DNA of 64,000 nucleotides from positions 1 through 64,000 of the forward strand of contig NZ_VORY01000006.1 in the NCBI RefSeq assembly GCF_007997295.1. The letters run 5' to 3'. This document shows positions 61,408 through 64,000 of this stretch, piece after piece. The stretch comes from Gillisia hiemivivida. Its GTDB lineage: Bacteria > Bacteroidota > Bacteroidia > Flavobacteriales > Flavobacteriaceae. The position numbers and the translations under genes were made by a program. Under the pieces are notes generated by a model. It was given only the letters and a program-made list of their open reading frames with translations. It had not been told where the DNA came from and did no database searches. How positions within the stretch are numbered: the first letter of the stretch is position 1; the number at the start of each line of letters is the position of its first letter.

Positions 61408-62955
61408 ATGGGTTCTGATAAAGATGAAATAAGTGAAAATTTAAGTGAAGCAGATATCAATTTGTGCATCGCTATGTTGGAATCTTTAGTTGAAGATTCT
61501 AATCAGATTTTTGATCTTTCTGAAGAAAAACGAATCGCCTTAATGAAGGCTGCTGGAGCATTAACACGCCCAAGTAGAGATGAATTTATAAAGAGAAAGA
61601 AAGATTCTAAAAAGGCTTCAAAAAGGAAGATGATCGAACGGGATAAACATGCCCGAAAAGAAACCGGGATTAGAAGCGCCAGAGAAGCCACAATTTTTAT
61701 TGCTCCCAGTCTTGTTGAAGTTCCCGCAGATGAAAAACCGGAATTAGAATCTCCAAGAAATTGTTACGTGTGTAAGACCATGTACACCAAACTGCATCAT
61801 TTTTATGATACCATGTGTACAGAATGTGGTGACTTTAATTATGCCAAGCGTTATCAATCTGCCGATCTAACGGGGCAAGTTGCAGTAGTAACAGGATCTA
61901 GATTAAAAATTGGGTACCATATAACACTTATGCTATTAAAAGCAGGGGCAACAGTAGTTGCAACTACCAGATTCCCTGTAGATTCAGCCTTGCGATTTTC
62001 TAAAGAGCATGATTTTCAAGAATGGGGAGATCGCTTAAAGATCCATGGATTGGACCTTAGACATATTCCTAGTGTAGAGATCTTCTGTAATTTTATAGAG
62101 CAGCGCTATGAGAGATTAGATATTCTAATAAATAATGCCGCTCAAACCGTACGTAGACCCTCAGGATTTTTTGCGCATTTAATGGATAAAGAAGAATTAC
62201 CTTATGATTCTTTACCGCAATTTGCCAAAGATCTTTTAACAGATCATTATAACTCTTTGCAAGAATTAAAATCATTAACAGAAGGCTCTTCAAATAATCA
62301 AAATAATGTTTTGCCGGTAACCTGGCATGGACCTGAACCGGGAATAGGATTAAGAGCATCTGCCAAATTATCCCAGATCCCTTATAGTTTTGATAATTCA
62401 CTTTCTACAAAGGAGGTGTTTCCAGAAGGAGAACTAGATGCAGATCTTCAACAGGTGGATCTTAGAAAGACCAATAGCTGGAGATTAAGATTAGGAGAGA
62501 TAGAAACCACAGAAATGATCGAGGTTCAGTTAGTAAATTCAGTTGCTCCATTTGTTTTATGTAATCGTCTTTCAGATCTAATGAAAAAGCAGAATACTGG
62601 TAAGAAGCATATTATTAACGTTTCTGCGATGGAAGGTAAATTCCATAGATTCAAAAAAGAAGATAGACATCCACATACCAATATGGCGAAGGCTGCATTG
62701 AATATGATGACGCATACTTCTGCAGGAACATTTGCAAAGGACGGCATATTTATGAATGCAGTAGATACCGGTTGGGTAACAGATGAAGATCCTGCAGAAT
62801 TGTCCAAGAAAAAAGTGGAAGTTCATGATTTTCAACCACCTTTGGATATTGTTGATGGGGCCGCCAGAGTAATGGATCCATTATTCGATGGGATAAATAC
62901 TGGTAAGCATTGGTGTGGAAAATTCCTTAAAGATTATAGACCTATAGACTGGTAA
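61408..62955 (+). CDS. SDR-fold protein with N-terminal zinc ribbon and altered active site
   Basis: Seen: a charged helical N-terminus (~1-85), a zinc-ribbon-like CYVC...CTEC with Cys at 119, 122, 137 and 140, and a Rossmann SDR domain from [12 protein letters not shown] (~158). ILINNAA and INVSAMEG (Ser ~406) are present, but the YxxxK site reads T-N-M-A-K: Thr424 takes the place of the catalytic Tyr, with Lys428 kept and 18 residues between Ser and Thr instead of ~13. 515 residues is far longer than a normal SDR. It may not be a normal redox enzyme. Role unknown; the VF530-like gene follows 28 bp on. Confidence 0.85.
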   Translation: MGSDKDEISENLSEADINLCIAMLESLVEDSNQIFDLSEEKRIALMKAAGALTRPSRDEFIKRKKDSKKASKRKMIERDKHARKETGIRSAREATIFIAPSLVEVPADEKPELESPRNCYVCKTMYTKLHHFYDTMCTECGDFNYAKRYQSADLTGQVAVVTGSRLKIGYHITLMLLKAGATVVATTRFPVDSALRFSKEHDFQEWGDRLKIHGLDLRHIPSVEIFCNFIEQRYERLDILINNAAQTVRRPSGFFAHLMDKEELPYDSLPQFAKDLLTDHYNSLQELKSLTEGSSNNQNNVLPVTWHGPEPGIGLRASAKLSQIPYSFDNSLSTKEVFPEGELDADLQQVDLRKTNSWRLRLGEIETTEMIEVQLVNSVAPFVLCNRLSDLMKKQNTGKKHIINVSAMEGKFHRFKKEDRHPHTNMAKAALNMMTHTSAGTFAKDGIFMNAVDTGWVTDEDPAELSKKKVEVHDFQPPLDIVDGAARVMDPLFDGINTGKHWCGKFLKDYRPIDW

Positions 62956-62983
62956 GAAATAAAAAAGTTAAATTAGATAACCT

Positions 62984-63214
62984 ATGGATAATAATAAAAT
63001 ACCTCAAAAACAGCATAACAATCAATTACACGGAGTGAAATTGGTTGATATTATCGAGCGTTTGGTAGAAAAGCATGGATGGGAGAAAATGGGGGAGATG
63101 TTACCTATTAGGTGTTTCACTCACGATCCTTCTGTGAAATCAAGCTTGAAATTTTTAAGAAAAACACCTTGGGCAAGAGATAAAGTGGAGAAAATTTATA
63201 TGCAAGATTTATAA
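62984..63214 (+). CDS. VF530-family DNA-binding protein (DUF2132)
   Basis: Seen: 76 residues with HGVKLVDIIERLVEKHGWEK and MGEMLPIRCFTHDPSVKSSL then KFLRKTPWARDKVEKIY, the VF530 signature (GVKLxxIIxxLVxxYGWxxLxxxIxIxCFxxxPSxxSSLKFLRKTPWAR). Known from structure to be a small DNA-binding-like fold. It is probably in one transcript with the SDR-like gene. Its stop is 6 bases from the tandem repeat array. Confidence 0.9.
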   Translation: MDNNKIPQKQHNNQLHGVKLVDIIERLVEKHGWEKMGEMLPIRCFTHDPSVKSSLKFLRKTPWARDKVEKIYMQDL

Positions 63215-63220
63215 ATATTA

Positions 63221-63684
63221 GTTGTCATTTTTAGCATCGTGAAGAATCTCAATAGAGTTTACTATTTGTTTGAGATTCCTCCTCTGTCGGAATGACAAAG
63301 CTTAATAGTTGTCATTCTGAAAGGAGCATAGCGAATTGAAGAATCTCAAAGAAACATAATGTTTCTGTAAGAGATTCCTAATTTTGTCGGAATGACAAAG
63401 CTTAATAGTTGTCATTCTGAAAGGAGCGTAGCGGATTGAAGAATCTCAAAGTAGCATAATGTTTCTGTAAGAGATTCCTCTTTCTTCGGAATGACAAAGC
63501 TTAATAGTTGTCATTCTGAAAGGAGCGTAGCGGATTGAAGAATCTCTAAGTAGCAGAATTAAATTTTATAAGAGATTCCTCCTTCGTCGGAATGACAACT
63601 TTTTGTTCTGTGTCATTCTGAACATAGTGAAGAATCTCGATGGAGTTTATTATTTGTTAGAGATTTCTCCCTCGTCGGAATGAC
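63221..63684. repeat. five-unit tandem array of ~100-bp inverted-repeat units
   Basis: Units start at 63221, 63308, 63408, 63507 and 63610 (periods 87, 100, 99, 103). Each is an inverted repeat: GTCATTCTGA...GAAGAATCTC on the left and GAGATTCCTC...TCGGAATGAC on the right, with a variable centre. The middle three units also share AAGGAGCRTAGCGRATTGAA. The palindromic units are typical of dispersed Bacteroidetes intergenic repeats. Confidence 0.9.
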
Positions 63685-63692
63685 AAATAAAA

Positions 63693-63726
63693 AATGCACG
63701 AATATCATATAGAATATTCGTGCATT
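63693..63726 (-). terminator. terminator hairpin for the DUF885 gene
   Basis: AATGCACGAATAT (63693-63705) and ATATTCGTGCATT (63714-63726) are a perfect 13-bp stem with an 8-base loop. On the minus strand it follows the DUF885 stop by 21 bp and is followed by TTTTTATTTG. Confidence 0.85.
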
Positions 63727-63747
63727 CGTGGCTTTAAATAAGCTGGA

Positions 63748-64000
63748 TTATTTACTTTCTGCGATCCAACTATCTATTTTATTCTCTAACAATTCTAAAG
63801 GCACACATCCAGTTTCTAGAACCTGATTGTGATACTGTCTTATATCAAATTTATCACCTAATTCCTTTTTCGCCCTTTCTCTTAATTCTATGATCTTAAG
63901 TTGTCCGATCTTATAAGAAAGTGCCTGACCAGGATTGGCCATGTATCTTTCAATTTCAGAAGTTATACCAGCCTCAGACTCTGCTTCATTCTCCATAGAA
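63748..64000 (-). CDS. DUF885 family protein, C-terminal end (truncated by the window edge)
   Basis: Seen: the last ~83 residues, with EIERYMANPGQALSYKIGQL and KIIELRERAKKELGDKFDIR, YHNQVLETGCVPLELLE, matching the C-terminus of DUF885 proteins, which are otherwise 550-600 residues and usually exported metallopeptidase-like. The true start lies past 64000; any ATG in view is internal. Function not known. Confidence 0.85.
   Translation of the reverse strand, partial: SMENEAESEAGITSEIERYMANPGQALSYKIGQLKIIELRERAKKELGDKFDIRQYHNQVLETGCVPLELLENKIDSWIAESK

Noticed and set aside
63221-63684. CRISPR array, suggested by regular ~100-bp repeats.
   Set aside because: Units are long inverted-repeat elements without uniform short spacers, and no cas gene is present.
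1-64000. tRNA, rRNA, integrase or transposase genes.
   Set aside because: I looked for cloverleaf arms, CCA ends and typical transposase/integrase motifs and saw none.

Overview
The window looks like chromosomal DNA of a marine-type Flavobacteriaceae member (Bacteroidetes), possibly Gramella/Christiangramia-like. The evidence is AT-rich intergenic DNA, promoters of the TAnnTTTG type instead of sigma70 boxes, leaders without Shine-Dalgarno sequences, a C-terminal sorting domain of the type IX secretion system (T9SS), a TamB/TamL pair with a lipoprotein TamL, and many Flavobacteriia-type small proteins. I see no rRNA, tRNA, CRISPR array, transposase or phage gene.

Region by region: 0-8.4 kb holds housekeeping and orphan genes (NYN/LOTUS protein, CDF metal exporter, DUF1853, PBP1A, SdiA-regulated protein, M19 dipeptidase). 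8.5-11.9 kb is a compact three-gene amidoligase operon (RLAN/RimK-type ATP-grasp, GCS2-type ligase, N-formylglutamate amidohydrolase-like enzyme) that probably makes or matures an unidentified amide-linked metabolite. 12-21.6 kb holds an FKBP, a 3D-domain lipoprotein, a PAP2 phosphatase, two tiny membrane proteins, aspartate kinase with a divergent partner, a GT4 glycosyltransferase, an SLC13 permease, an HD protein and GreB.

21.6-31.2 kb is the most striking locus. On the minus strand, in transcription order, it has three DUF4402 pilin-like proteins, a PapD-like chaperone, a 1197-residue Ig-repeat protein with a T9SS-type tail, a fourth DUF4402-like subunit and an 859-residue usher-like outer-membrane protein. 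I read this as a Bacteroidetes version of the chaperone-usher pathway fused with a T9SS adhesin. A GC-rich hairpin after the second pilin may set subunit ratios, and similar boxes lie upstream of two pilin genes.

31.5-46.6 kb holds DoxX/ABM, an OmpA lipoprotein, TamB-TamL, uracil phosphoribosyltransferase, stress genes (DUF2383, UspA, DUF1622), and a BBE-type flavoenzyme with a secreted cupin. 46.9-51.9 kb has a cold-shock-domain protein, then a tightly coupled trio: P-loop ATPase, MscS-like membrane protein and CPA-type cation/proton antiporter. 52-55.2 kb carries a Crp-like regulator ahead of a DJ-1/PfpI protein and an Old Yellow Enzyme, a likely electrophile-stress module. 55.4-64 kb holds a prolyl oligopeptidase, RlmF, a DbpA-type DEAD-box helicase, two SDR proteins (one with a zinc ribbon and no catalytic Tyr), a VF530-family protein and the C-terminus of a DUF885 protein.

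Two families of non-coding repeats stand out. One is a ~100-120 bp multi-hairpin element present three times, each time just after a stop codon (14.0, 44.4 and 60.1 kb). The other is a five-unit tandem array of ~100 bp inverted-repeat units at 63.2-63.7 kb.
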